Assembly (NCBI RefSeq): GCF_002224125.1
Contig: NZ_NCSM01000036.1
Span: 1-46,813 of the forward strand
DNA: 46,813 bases
Origin: Streptomyces sp. NBS 14/10
GTDB taxonomy: Bacteria > Actinomycetota > Actinomycetes > Streptomycetales > Streptomycetaceae
Direction of reading: 5' to 3'
Part shown: one piece after another, positions 1 through 7,590 of the stretch
Layout: each line of letters opens with the position of its first letter
Position numbering within the stretch: the first letter of the stretch is position 1
Made by a program: the position numbers and the translations under genes
Notes under the pieces: model-generated
What the model was told of the DNA's origin: nothing
Database searches by the model: none
What the model saw: only the letters and a program-made list of their open reading frames with translations

Positions 1-1409
1 CGGGCTGGTCCTCCCATTCGTAGGGTGAGGGCGCCCAGGGGTGTCGGGTGTGGCTATCAGGCTGCTGCCAGCTCGTGGCTGAACACGCTTCGCCGCCCGG
101 CACCCCACGACGACTCGGCCGCCGATTAGGAAGTGCGAATGTGTCGCTGTGCAGAGCAATGCCGGCGAGGTCGTCCGTGGCACGAAGAGCACGAACGAGC
201 ACGTCAGGAGCACGATGAGCCGGATATGGGCGGGGATCGACAGCGGTAAGAGCCACCATCACGGCCTTGCCGTGGATGCTGACGGCAAGACGCTGCTGTC
301 GCGGCGGGTCGCCAACGACGAGCCCGAGCTGCTGAAACTGATCGGCGACGTCCTGGATCTGGCCGATGGACGGCGGGTCACCTGGGCGATCGACATGACC
401 GGCGGAGAGCCAGCGCTTTTGCTGGCCCTGCTGCTCAACCACGGCCAGGAGGTTCGCTACATTCCCGGCCGCCTGGTGAACCGGGCCTCCGACGGCTACC
501 GCGGCGAGGGCAAGACCGACGCCCGCGACGCCTACGTCATCGCCGACCAGGCCAGGATGCGCCGCGACCTGCGCCCCGTCCGCCCCGGCGACGAAGCCGC
601 CATCGAACTCAAGCTGCTGACCGGTCGCCGGGCCGACCTGGTCGAGGACCGCACCCGCGCGGTGAACCGGCTGCGCGGCACCCTGCTGAGCATGTTCCCC
701 GCCCTGGAACGGGCCCTGGACATGACCAACACCGGCCCGCTCAGGCTCCTGACGGGTTACCAGACCCCGGCTGCAATCCGCCGCACTGGAGTCACGCGGC
801 TGACCAAGTGGCTGGCCAACCGCAAGGTCCGAGGCGCCAGATCACTGGCCGAAACGGCAGTCGATGCCGCCGAGCGCCAGCACACCGCCGTCCCCGGGGA
901 GAAGACCATCGCCAGGCTGCTCCACACCCTGGCCGAGGAGGTGATGGCCCTCAACGAGCAGATCGCCGAGATCGACAAACTCATCGAGGGCCGGTTTCAC
1001 GACCACGAGCTCGCTGACATAGTCGAGAGCGTCCCCGGCATTGGGCCGATCCTCGGCGCCGAGTTCCTCGCCTCCATCAGCGGCAGCCTGGACGACTTCG
1101 CCTCCCCGGACGCCCTGGCGGCCTTCGCCGGCCTCGCCCCCGCTCCCAAGGACTCGGGCAAGGTCAGCGGCAACCTCCACCGACCGGTGGCCTACCACCG
1201 GCGCCTGCAACGCGTCTTCTACACCTCCGCGCTCGTCAGCATTCGCTGCGACCCCAACTCCAGGAAGTTCTATGTCCAAGCCGTGCTGGCCCTCGCTCAC
1301 CGACGTGTCAACGTCCTGTGGGCCCTGATCCGTGACCGACGGTGCTACCAAGTCACACCACCAGTCACCACGCCTGCTTGACAACAGCATTAGGAAGCGT
1401 GTGTCGGTC
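1..1409 (+). mobile_element. IS110-family insertion sequence, ends uncertain
   Basis: The element contains one transposase gene (215-1381) preceded by at least 214 bases without a convincing gene. IS110-group elements carry a long noncoding left end that encodes a structured bridge RNA guiding the DEDD recombinase; this noncoding stretch is where such an RNA would lie, but I did not fold it. IS110 elements lack classical terminal inverted repeats. A related stretch occurs on both sides of the gene: ATTAGGAAG followed by TGTGTCG at 125-146 and again at 1389-1406, which may mark the element or target boundaries. The left end may lie outside the window. Confidence 0.5.
215..1381 (+). CDS. IS110-family transposase (DEDD recombinase)
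   Basis: A 388-residue IS110 transposase that would catalyse RNA-guided excision and insertion of its element. The N-terminal RuvC-like DEDD domain shows GIDSGK near the start, AIDMTGG and GKTDARDA, which carry the acidic residues. The C-terminal Tnp20 domain shows VPGIGPILGAE, then GLAPAPKDSGK with the expected serine, and the usual HRRVNVLWALIRD end. I chose the ATG at 215 over the one at 149 because TCAGGAG sits just upstream and the family begins directly with this sequence. Length and motifs look complete, so the element may be active. It sits next to a truncated monooxygenase and an integrase remnant. Confidence 0.93.
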   Translation: MSRIWAGIDSGKSHHHGLAVDADGKTLLSRRVANDEPELLKLIGDVLDLADGRRVTWAIDMTGGEPALLLALLLNHGQEVRYIPGRLVNRASDGYRGEGKTDARDAYVIADQARMRRDLRPVRPGDEAAIELKLLTGRRADLVEDRTRAVNRLRGTLLSMFPALERALDMTNTGPLRLLTGYQTPAAIRRTGVTRLTKWLANRKVRGARSLAETAVDAAERQHTAVPGEKTIARLLHTLAEEVMALNEQIAEIDKLIEGRFHDHELADIVESVPGIGPILGAEFLASISGSLDDFASPDALAAFAGLAPAPKDSGKVSGNLHRPVAYHRRLQRVFYTSALVSIRCDPNSRKFYVQAVLALAHRRVNVLWALIRDRRCYQVTPPVTTPA

Positions 1410-1679
1410 ACTTCTGCGCTTGGGCCAAAGCCCGCGCACGGCGTGTACATGGAAATAGGTGAATCGCCGTCACTCCAGGGAAACCGGGGCACCTGTGGCG
1501 CTCCAGACCGTGCCGCGCGTGCTCGGGAAGCAACGACGTCAAGACCTCACCGGACTTCTCCTGTCGGCGTTGTCCGAAGGCTCTTCAGGGAGGGACTGAG
1601 CAGGGGCGATCACCCCTGTTCTGCCCTTTCGGTCAGGGTAGGCGGCCGCCGCAGGCGCACAGGACCCCGGGAGGGATCA
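1382..1679. other. Intergenic stretch after the IS110 gene
   Basis: I see no convincing gene in about 300 bases. A small perfect inverted repeat (CAGGGG and CCCCTG arms, 6-base loop) lies at 1601-1618 and could be a weak terminator, but there is no T-run. The start of this stretch probably contains the right end of the IS110 element. Confidence 0.4.
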
Positions 1680-1752
1680 TCTGTGCCGTTGCCGGCGACG
1701 ACGGAATCGAACGTGGCGGTGAACTTGCTGTCCCGGTCGCGGATGAGGAACC
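1680..1752 (-). pseudogene. Integrase-core (rve) transposase remnant
   Basis: On the minus strand this short stretch reads RFLIRDRDSKFTATFD followed by VVAGNGTDDP. This is the typical DDE integrase core (the RDxDSKFT motif) of IS3/IS481-type transposases common in actinomycetes. It has no start, no continuation and no element ends. It is abutted directly to the monooxygenase remnant at 1788-1952, so the junction looks like a recombination or deletion scar. Confidence 0.55.
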
Positions 1753-1787
1753 GTGCCAGACCCGGATCGGTTGCCCTGCGGCCAGAC

Positions 1788-1952
1788 CTGCGGGTCCAGC
1801 AGGCTGAAGGTGGTCACGGCGGTGAACAGGCGGATGTGCTTCGTCAGGGCGGCGATGTGGCTGAGCACCACCGGCGGCGCGGAGGAGATGGACGGCCGCT
1901 CGTGCCGCTCCCCCACCCCGAACCCGTCGAAGCCCAGTTCACGACGCCACCC
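1788..1952 (-). pseudogene. Truncated luciferase-like monooxygenase fragment
   Basis: About 55 codons on the minus strand read like the N-terminal third of an LLM-class flavin-dependent oxidoreductase: ELGFDGFGVGERHE, then SSAPPVVLSHIAALT and TTFSLLDPQ. This is the LGFD..xGEHH and LLDP pattern of the alkanal-monooxygenase family. It is cut off at about 1788 and runs into the integrase remnant. It overlaps the 3' end of the intact monooxygenase gene (1939-3312) in another frame. A third LLM gene seems once to have followed the two intact ones. Confidence 0.55.
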
Positions 1953-3312
1953 GCTCACCGCGTACGTCGTCCGGGTGGGCGAGGCCCAGGTGGTCACGCA
2001 GGGTTGCGCCCTCGTACTCCGTGCGGAAGACGCCCTTTTCCTGGAGCAGCGGGACGACCTGGTCGGCGAAGACGTCGAGGCCGCCTGGGGTGATGTGCGG
2101 GACGAGGATGAAACCGTCGGCGGCGTCCGCTTGGACGAAGTCGTTGATGGTCGTCGCGACGGTGGCCGGGGAGCCGACGAAGTTCTGCCGGTTGCCGGTC
2201 TCGATGACGAGATCGCGGATGGACCAGTTGTTGGCGGTGGCGAGCTCCCGCCATGCGCGGGCGGTGGCCAGCGGATCGCGGTACATGCGCACCTGCGCCC
2301 GGCCGCGGGCGATGTGGTGTTCGCCGGGTTCCGGGTCGATGTCGGGGAGCGGGCCGTCGGGGTCGTACGAGGACAGGTCCCGGTTCCAGACGAATTCCAG
2401 GTGCTTGATGGCCGTGGCCCCGCTGACCTGTTGGCGGCGCACCTCCTTGGCCAGCTCCTCGGCCTCGGCGTCGGTGTCGCCGAGGACGAAGGTCGCGGCG
2501 GGCAGGATCAGCAGCTGGTCGGGGTGGCGGCCGTAGGTGGCCAGTCGACTCTTGACGTCCGTGTAGAAGGCCTGGCCCTCCTTCAGGGTGGCGTACCGGC
2601 TGAAGATCGCGTCGGCGCCGGCGGCGGCGAACTCGCGGCCCTCGTCGGAGTCGCCCGCCTGGAAGATGACCGGGCGGCCCTGCGGGGAGCGCGGGACGTT
2701 GAACTGGCCGTGGATGTCGAAGTGCCGGCCGGTGTGGACGAAGGCCCCGGCCTTCGCGTCGCGCAGGAAGGTGCCGGTGGCCTGGTCGGCGAGGATCTCG
2801 TCGCCGTGCCAGGAGTCGAAGAGCTCGCCCGCGGTGGCCAGGAACTCCTTGGCGCGCGAGTAGCGCTCGTCCTGCGGGAGGAAGCCGCCGCGGCGGAAGT
2901 TCTCGCCGGTGAAGGCGTCCCAGGAGGTGACCACGTTCCAGGCGGAGCGGCCGCCGGAGAGGTGGTCGAGGCTGGCGAACTGGCGGGCGACCTCGTAGGG
3001 CTCGTTGAAGGTGGAGTTGATGGTGCCGGTCAGGCCCAGATGCTCGGTGACGGCGGCCAGCGCCGCGAGGATGGTGAAGGTGTCGGGGCGGCCGACGACA
3101 TCCAAGTCGTATATTTTGCCGTCCTGTTCGCGCAGTCGCAGTCCCTCGGCGAGGAACAGGAAGTCGAACTTGGCGCGTTCGGCGGTGCGCGCGAAATGGA
3201 CGAAGGAGCTGAACTCGATGTGGCTGCCGGCCTCGGGGGCGCTCCACACGGTGGTGTTGTTGACGCCGGGGAAGTGGGCTGCCAAGTGGATCTGCTTCAG
3301 CTGCTTGCTCAT
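1939..3312 (-). CDS. NtaA/SnaA/DszA-type FMN-dependent monooxygenase
   Basis: A 457-residue member of the two-component flavin monooxygenases that take reduced FMN from a partner reductase. Known members act on nitrilotriacetate (NtaA), pristinamycin IIB (SnaA) and dibenzothiophene sulfone (DszA). The sequence starts MSKQLKQIHLAAHFPGV, has the hallmark SAWNVVTSWDAF segment near residue 140, and RPVIFQAGDSDEGREFAA, the expected bacterial-luciferase-fold signature. Length is normal. I chose the ATG at 3312 because it fits the family start; an in-frame extension upstream is antisense to the neighbour's end. It follows its paralogue by 22 bases, forming an operon read from about 4861. The upstream Cys leader peptides suggest a role in organosulfur use (inference). 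The substrate cannot be read from sequence. Confidence 0.9.
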   Translation of the reverse strand: MSKQLKQIHLAAHFPGVNNTTVWSAPEAGSHIEFSSFVHFARTAERAKFDFLFLAEGLRLREQDGKIYDLDVVGRPDTFTILAALAAVTEHLGLTGTINSTFNEPYEVARQFASLDHLSGGRSAWNVVTSWDAFTGENFRRGGFLPQDERYSRAKEFLATAGELFDSWHGDEILADQATGTFLRDAKAGAFVHTGRHFDIHGQFNVPRSPQGRPVIFQAGDSDEGREFAAAGADAIFSRYATLKEGQAFYTDVKSRLATYGRHPDQLLILPAATFVLGDTDAEAEELAKEVRRQQVSGATAIKHLEFVWNRDLSSYDPDGPLPDIDPEPGEHHIARGRAQVRMYRDPLATARAWRELATANNWSIRDLVIETGNRQNFVGSPATVATTINDFVQADAADGFILVPHITPGGLDVFADQVVPLLQEKGVFRTEYEGATLRDHLGLAHPDDVRGERVAS

Positions 3313-3334
3313 GGTCGTACGGTCTCCCTCGGGC

Positions 3335-4537
3335 TCAGGCGGCGGCGTAGCGGTTGGCGGGGCGGGCCAGACCCAGCAGTCCGCGCAGGGTGTCGGCCTC
3401 GTAGGCGCGGCGGAAGGCGCCCCGGCGCTGGAGTTCGGGGACCAGGCCACGGGTGATCGCCGCAAGGTCGTGGCCGAGGACGGCGGGACGCAGCCGGAAT
3501 CCGCTCAGTCCGGCCGACCGCCACTCCTCGAGCAGGTCGGCGAGTTGGGCGGGGGTGCCGATAAAGATGCGGGCGTCGCTGGTGTACGGGGTTCCGGCGA
3601 GGGCGTCGAGACGTTCGCGTCGGGCCGTCGCGGCGGCCGGGTCATCGTCGAGGAAGACCACCAGGTCACCGAAGACGTGCAGGGTCTGGTCGGCGCGGCC
3701 TGCCGCTTCCTGTTCGGCGCGGATCTCCGCGACGATCGCTCGGGCGTGGTCGGCGTCGCGCGGAGTGACGTAGCCGATGTCGGCCTGGCGGGCCACCAGC
3801 CGGTACGGGACGGTCCAGTGGGCGAGGGCGCTGACGACGGGCTGGCCCTGCGGCGGGCGTGGGGTGATGGACGGGCCCTTCACGCTGAAGTGCCTGCCCT
3901 CGAAGTCGATGTAGTGCAGCTTGTCGCGGTCGATGAAACGGCCGGTGGCGGCGTCCCGGATCTCGGCGTCGTCCTCCCAGCTGTCCCAGAGCCGGCGCAC
4001 GACCTCCACGTAGTCGGCGGCCTCGTCGAAGAGGTCGGTCACCACCTCCTGCGCGGCCCGGCTCTCGTAGGCGTCGATGTGGGGGATCGTGCGGCGGCCG
4101 AAGTGGGCGGCCTCGTTCGGGCGCGCGGTGATCTGTGCCCGCAGGCCCGCCCGGCCGGTGCTGACATGGTCGAGGGTGGCGATGGCCTTGGAGATGTGGA
4201 ACGGCTCCGTGTGGGTGACCACCGTGGTCGGGACCAGGCCTATGTGCCGCGTCAGCGGGGCGATGCGGGCCGCGAGGAGGACGGCGTCCAGGCGGCCACG
4301 GACCTGGTCGGTGCGACCGTCCGACTCAAGGAAGTGGGAGGACTGCAGGCCGAGGCCGTCCTCGAAGGTCACGAAGTCGAGCAGGCCGCGCTCGGCCTCG
4401 GCGACCAGATCGGCCCAGTATCGGGCGGCGAACAGCTCCCGGGGGCGGGCCACCGGCTCGCGCCAGGAGGCGGGGTGCCAGCCGGTGCCGTCGAGGGCGA
4501 CGGCGAGGTGCAGCGGAGAAGAGGGTGTTGAGGACAC
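3335..4537 (-). CDS. Divergent NtaA-family flavin monooxygenase
   Basis: A roughly 400-residue LLM-class flavin oxidoreductase. It shows the family N-terminus (LHLAVALDGTGWHPASW), the flavin-barrel strands (LDFVTFEDGLGLQ, RIAPLTRHIGLVPT, ATLDHVSTGRAGL) and a C-terminal FRLRPAVLGHDL segment. The canonical NVVTS stretch of its neighbour is replaced by QITARPNEA, so the active-site pocket is likely different. I chose the GTG at 4537 (reading VSSTPSSPLHLAV) because the homologous region begins right after it; the start is uncertain, since an upstream ATG at 4606 is in frame. It is first in a two-gene operon with the gene at 1939-3312 and lies about 125 bases downstream of a second Cys leader peptide. 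Confidence 0.85.
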   Translation of the reverse strand: MSSTPSSPLHLAVALDGTGWHPASWREPVARPRELFAARYWADLVAEAERGLLDFVTFEDGLGLQSSHFLESDGRTDQVRGRLDAVLLAARIAPLTRHIGLVPTTVVTHTEPFHISKAIATLDHVSTGRAGLRAQITARPNEAAHFGRRTIPHIDAYESRAAQEVVTDLFDEAADYVEVVRRLWDSWEDDAEIRDAATGRFIDRDKLHYIDFEGRHFSVKGPSITPRPPQGQPVVSALAHWTVPYRLVARQADIGYVTPRDADHARAIVAEIRAEQEAAGRADQTLHVFGDLVVFLDDDPAAATARRERLDALAGTPYTSDARIFIGTPAQLADLLEEWRSAGLSGFRLRPAVLGHDLAAITRGLVPELQRRGAFRRAYEADTLRGLLGLARPANRYAAA

Positions 4538-4661
4538 GAGTGGGTGCCTTGCCTTCCTGGAGGTCCGTACGACACCACCGGCCCGCATATGAAGAGTGGC
4601 GGGCACGGCGGCGGGCGAGCGCGGCGGGAGGGGGTCCCCGGCCGGAGGCGGGGGGGGTGGG

Positions 4662-4739
4662 TCAGGCGCGACAGAGCGCGGCGGCCACGCGCCGCAGATC
4701 CGGGACGGGGCGGTCGCCCTGGAGTGGGGCGCCTCTCAC
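4662..4739 (-). CDS. Putative Cys leader peptide (second of two)
   Basis: A 25-codon frame with a GTG start whose C-terminus reads DLRRVAAALCRA and then stops. The D-L-x-R-V-x-x-x-L-C-R ending matches the short putative leader peptides often found ahead of sulfur-metabolism and transporter genes in Streptomyces. It lies between the first leader (4787-4861) and the monooxygenase pair. I see no clear Shine-Dalgarno sequence. The function (attenuation sensing cysteine supply) is inference by analogy with cysteine-responsive leader peptides of actinobacteria. Confidence 0.45.
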   Translation of the reverse strand: MRGAPLQGDRPVPDLRRVAAALCRA

Positions 4740-4786
4740 ACCGTGCCGAACAGGCGCGCCGCGTTGTGCCGCGCGTGCGGTGGAGG

Positions 4787-4861
4787 TCAGCTACACAGCG
4801 CGGTGGCGACGCGCATCAGATCGACAGCGCGCCGCTGGGTGAACCGCGAAGAGATCCGCAT
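4787..4861 (-). CDS. Putative leaderless Cys leader peptide
   Basis: A 24-residue peptide starting MRISSRFTQRR and ending AVDLMRVATALCS. The RxxVDLxRVxxALC ending is the signature of the small putative leader peptides seen upstream of sulfur-related operons in Streptomyces. An excellent HrdB-type promoter (TTGACG, 17-base spacer, TAGCGT) ends 7 bases before the ATG and no ribosome binding site is present, so the mRNA is probably leaderless with transcription starting at the A of the ATG. The conserved Cys codon is the penultimate codon, suited to stalling when charged tRNA-Cys is scarce. The downstream genes are two NtaA/DszA-type monooxygenases. Confidence 0.6.
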   Translation of the reverse strand: MRISSRFTQRRAVDLMRVATALCS

Positions 4862-4868
4862 GTCGGCG

Positions 4869-4897
4869 ACGCTATCCGCGCCCCCATTCCGCGTCAA
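4869..4897 (-). promoter_or_regulatory. Sigma-70/HrdB promoter of the leader-monooxygenase operon
   Basis: On the minus strand: -35 TTGACG (4892-4897), spacer of exactly 17 bases, -10 TAGCGT (4869-4874). The -10 ends 7 bases before the leader-peptide ATG at 4861, the distance expected for transcription starting at the start codon. Confidence 0.65.
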
Positions 4898-5320
4898 CAA
4901 CGGCAGTCGCCCAACCCACCGCGCGAGGACGCCTTGGCGCGTGCTCGACGCGGTCCGCGTGCGGGTCCCAGTCGAGATCGAGGTTGTCCGCTCGGATCCC
5001 GCCGAGCACGAGAGGCGGGCGAGTGGCCGCGCCGCGGACATCCCCGGCCTGCCGCTGCCTCACGGTTCCGGCCCGCGCCGCGCACCGAATAGCCGTGGCG
5101 ACCGCGGTCGCCGTTCGCTGTCGCTGCGCGAGCGGTCTGGGAAGCAGGCGTTCGCCGCCGCATGGCGCCGCGCGTGCCTCCGGCAGGGAGGAGGCCATGT
5201 GGACGGCGTCTTCCCTTTGTGTGCCCTGTACGTACACGGGGTTACGCGAGCGTGGCCTCCCGCCACGGCGCACCGGCCTCCATGGCGAGTTCATGTCATA
5301 GTCGAGGAGGAATCCCTCGC
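4898..5320. other. Intergenic region without a recognisable gene
   Basis: Roughly 420 bases upstream of the leader/monooxygenase promoter. All frames give only Arg/Pro/Ala-rich translations with no recognisable family. A GAGGAGG at 5304-5310 may be the ribosome binding site of the small secreted protein that follows. Confidence 0.4.
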
Positions 5321-5330
5321 GTTGGCAGTG

Positions 5331-5570
5331 ATGCAGATGCACACCACCAAGCGGTGGATCGCCACGGCAATCGCCACGGCGGCCGCCGTCGCGTACATCG
5401 GAGCAGGCACCACGCCCGCCCACGCAGCGCCGGTCGAGCCACCCGGATGTGCAGCGCCCGGAAGCCGTACCCCGAACGCCACCGAAGAGGACCGCGGGCT
5501 GGGGCTCGGGGGAAGGCCGCCGGCCGAGGGCCGCACGGTCTGGGTGGCACCCCCGTTCGAGTCCTCCTAG
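5331..5570 (+). CDS. Small putative secreted protein, possibly truncated
   Basis: A 79-residue frame with a plausible Sec signal peptide: basic N-terminus (MHTTKRWIAT), an Ala-rich hydrophobic core, and a TTPAHA-A cleavage site near residue 30. The mature part is short, Pro/Gly-rich, has one Cys and no known domain. A GAGGAGG at 5304-5310 fits a TTG at 5322 better than this ATG, so the start is uncertain. It could be the N-terminal remnant of a longer exported protein, because the tail after the signal peptide has no clear structure. Confidence 0.4.
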   Translation: MQMHTTKRWIATAIATAAAVAYIGAGTTPAHAAPVEPPGCAAPGSRTPNATEEDRGLGLGGRPPAEGRTVWVAPPFESS

Positions 5571-5753
5571 GCCGGCTTCGTCATCGATCGCACGGATGGG
5601 GACCCCGAGATAGCTCAAATCCTCATGCGCTGGGCCAAGGGTGGCGCGCCCACACCGCCCGCCCAGCCGGCCTCGCTGTCAGCGCTCTGTGTCATTATGC
5701 GGACGCGTCCCTGGGCAGTGGGCCGCGGTCTACTGATTGCCAGGGGGTTGGGG

Positions 5754-6851
5754 ATGGGCGCGGGTACGGAGCCGGACGGCTCGTCCAGGTCCGACGAGGA
5801 GTGGGAGCGGTTTCTGCGCGAGTCGGTGGCGGGTGCCGCCGACGCGCCCAAGGAGCCGTCGGCGCGGGCCCGCGACGTGGCGAAGCGGCTGCGCGCGGAG
5901 CCCGGCCGTGGCTCGGAGGGCTGGCGCAGCTACACGCCCGCGCGGCCCAAGCGGCGCACGGGCTGGTACGTGGTCGGGCTGCTGGCCTCGCTGGTGCTGT
6001 TGGTGGTGGCGCTCGCGCCGGGGTGGATAGTGGACCTTTTCGCCGGCGCTGACTCCCAGCCGTCGGCGGCCGAGACCGCCCGCCCGACCGAGGCACCCCC
6101 GGCGGATGCGGCCCAACGCCCCACCATGGAGGAGCCGTTCCGCGGCTCGCCGGCGGCGAGGTGGGCGAGCGGAGCGGCGGGAATCACCGTGCCGAAGGCC
6201 CGCGCGGTCGGCTGGATGAGCGCGGCTGAGGTCGAGCGGGCCCTCGCCAGCAGCCGAGACTTCCTCGTCGAGTCCGGCCTGGACCGCGGGGTGCTGCGGG
6301 GCGAGCGCCCCGAGAAGGCGATCGCACTGATCAACCCGCACCAGAAGGACGTCCAAGACCTTCTGAAAACCGCTTTCCGAACCCCGAGCGAGAAGAGCGA
6401 CCCCCTCCTCCTCTTCAGCCGCTTCCAGCCCTCCCGCACCCACCTGGTCGGCGACGTCGTGAAGACCCGGGGCCGGCTCACCTACCGGGAGGGCAAGCGC
6501 GGCGCGCTCCAGGTGACCGCCGACGTCACCTTCGTCTACCCGGTCACCCGCGCGGACGCGGGCGGCGACGACGACGAGATCGTGCGCACGATCGTCCGGC
6601 GCGAGCTGGTCCTGAGCTGGGACGACCCCGACAAGGTGATCACCGAGCCGGGCACGTTCTCGATCGTCTCGTACAAGTACGACATGACCAACGGTGGCTG
6701 CGGCGCCCCCACGGGCTACTTCACCCCGCCCTTCGGCACGGACCGCCGGGCGGACGAGTCCGGCACGGAGGTCGACCCGTACGACCGCAGCGGGCCGGTC
6801 GGGCAGGGCGAGTCCTCTGGGGACGAGTGCAGGAGGGCGACGCGGTCCTAG
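5754..6851 (+). CDS. Hypothetical single-pass membrane protein
   Basis: A 365-residue protein with a cytoplasmic N-terminal part of about 65 residues (acidic, reading DEEWERFLRESV), one strong transmembrane segment near residues 70-92 (WYVVGLLASLVLLVVALAPG), and an extracytoplasmic region of about 270 residues. The outer part contains a mixed alpha/beta region including RLTYREGKRGALQVTADVTF. I do not recognise a named family; the layout resembles conserved streptomycete membrane proteins of unknown function. I chose the ATG at 5754 because an AGGGGG purine run lies just upstream and the conserved-looking acidic region starts there. It is followed by transposon debris and appears to be transcribed alone. 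Confidence 0.7.
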   Translation: MGAGTEPDGSSRSDEEWERFLRESVAGAADAPKEPSARARDVAKRLRAEPGRGSEGWRSYTPARPKRRTGWYVVGLLASLVLLVVALAPGWIVDLFAGADSQPSAAETARPTEAPPADAAQRPTMEEPFRGSPAARWASGAAGITVPKARAVGWMSAAEVERALASSRDFLVESGLDRGVLRGERPEKAIALINPHQKDVQDLLKTAFRTPSEKSDPLLLFSRFQPSRTHLVGDVVKTRGRLTYREGKRGALQVTADVTFVYPVTRADAGGDDDEIVRTIVRRELVLSWDDPDKVITEPGTFSIVSYKYDMTNGGCGAPTGYFTPPFGTDRRADESGTEVDPYDRSGPVGQGESSGDECRRATRS

Positions 6852-6861
6852 CGGGCGGCAC

Positions 6862-6990
6862 TCGGCGGCGGCCACCCCAACCCCGAGGGCGATGAGCACC
6901 CAGCCGCCGATCCGCTCCCAGCGCCGGCGCCAGGCCGGTCGGCCGAGCACCGCGCGCAGCCGGGCGGCGACGTGCGCGAGCGCCGGCCAG
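6862..6990 (-). pseudogene. C-terminal remnant of a LysE/RhtB-type exporter
   Basis: The minus strand encodes LRAVLGRPAWRRRWERIGG followed by WVLIALGVGVAAA. This is the typical last cytoplasmic loop and final transmembrane helix of LysE/RhtB amino-acid exporters (short basic loop, then G-x-VLI-xLGxxxA). Nothing upstream continues the protein: the frame meets the ISAs1 remnant at about 6990. I treat it as a truncated relic. Confidence 0.45.
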
Positions 6991-7372
6991 TGAGAGGTGG
7001 TCGCAGGCGGCGAGCAGATGGATCTTGCGGTCCGTGGCCCTGGCCGCTCCGCGCGGGGTCTTGCCGTCGACCGCCACTGCGTGCAGCTGGCCGTTGGCCT
7101 CAGCGCGCCGGTCGGCCAGCCGGCAGGCACCACTTCGGGGACAGCGGATCGGGCCGTACGCCAAGGCGCTGCAGGACGGACGGCGGGGCGTCGGTGATCC
7201 GCTCACCCACCGCCGGCGGGGAGGACGCTCCGGCCGGAACCGCACACGCGGTCAGCGCAAGGATGACGACGAGAGCGTGCCGTACGCCGCGCGGATCGCG
7301 AGGGTCGGGCACCTCGGGCAGACGCTCCGGCAGGCCCGGGATCGGCGATGAGCGTCGGCAGGCACGGATCAT
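6990..7372 (-). pseudogene. ISAs1-family transposase remnant
   Basis: In two frames on the minus strand this region keeps recognisable ISAs1 (H-repeat) transposase pieces. Near 7372-7180 it reads LPEVPDPRDPRGVRHALVVI, then AVGERITDAPPSVLQRLGV. Further on (about 7085-6995) it reads AVDGKTPRGAARATDRKIHL, the AVDGKTxRGA motif with the first catalytic Asp. The parts are in different frames, and everything after LLAACDHL is missing, so the element is dead. It abuts the Xre/DUF2975 operon at one side and the LysE relic at the other. Confidence 0.7.
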
Positions 7373-7590
7373 TCACCCGCGGTGTCCTCGGGCTCCCAGC
7401 GCAGCAGGTCGCCCGGCTGGCAGTCGAGCACCTCACAGAGCGCGGCGAGCGTCGCGAAGCGCACCGCCTTGGCGCGGCCATTCTTGAGTACCGCCAGGTT
7501 GGCAGGCGTGATCCCGACACGGTCCGCGAGGTCACCCACGGACATCTTCCGCCTGGCCAGCATGACGTCGATGTCGACGGCGATCGGCAT
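7369..7590 (-). CDS. Xre-family helix-turn-helix regulator (YozG-like)
   Basis: A 73-residue DNA-binding protein that is almost only a Cro/CI-type HTH. Visible are MLARRKMSVGDLADRVGI (helices 1-2), then TPANLAVLKNGRAKAVRF (recognition helix region) and LCEVLDCQPGDLLRWEP, the usual end of the YozG-like group. Its ATG overlaps the stop of the DUF2975 gene by one base (TGATG), so the two are translationally coupled. HTH/DUF2975 pairs are a common arrangement in Gram-positive bacteria. The two inverted repeats in the operon promoter (8091-8130) are its likely binding sites, implying autorepression (inference). Confidence 0.9.
   Translation of the reverse strand: MPIAVDIDVMLARRKMSVGDLADRVGITPANLAVLKNGRAKAVRFATLAALCEVLDCQPGDLLRWEPEDTAGE

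Noticed and set aside
1601..1618. Short inverted repeat as transcription terminator of IS110
   Set aside because: Only 6-bp arms and no T-run, more than 200 bases after the gene; kept only as a remark.
1753..3456. Long plus-strand frame (567 codons) opposite the monooxygenase gene
   Set aside because: It is a shadow of the minus-strand monooxygenase: Gly/Val/Glu-rich translation, no family signature.
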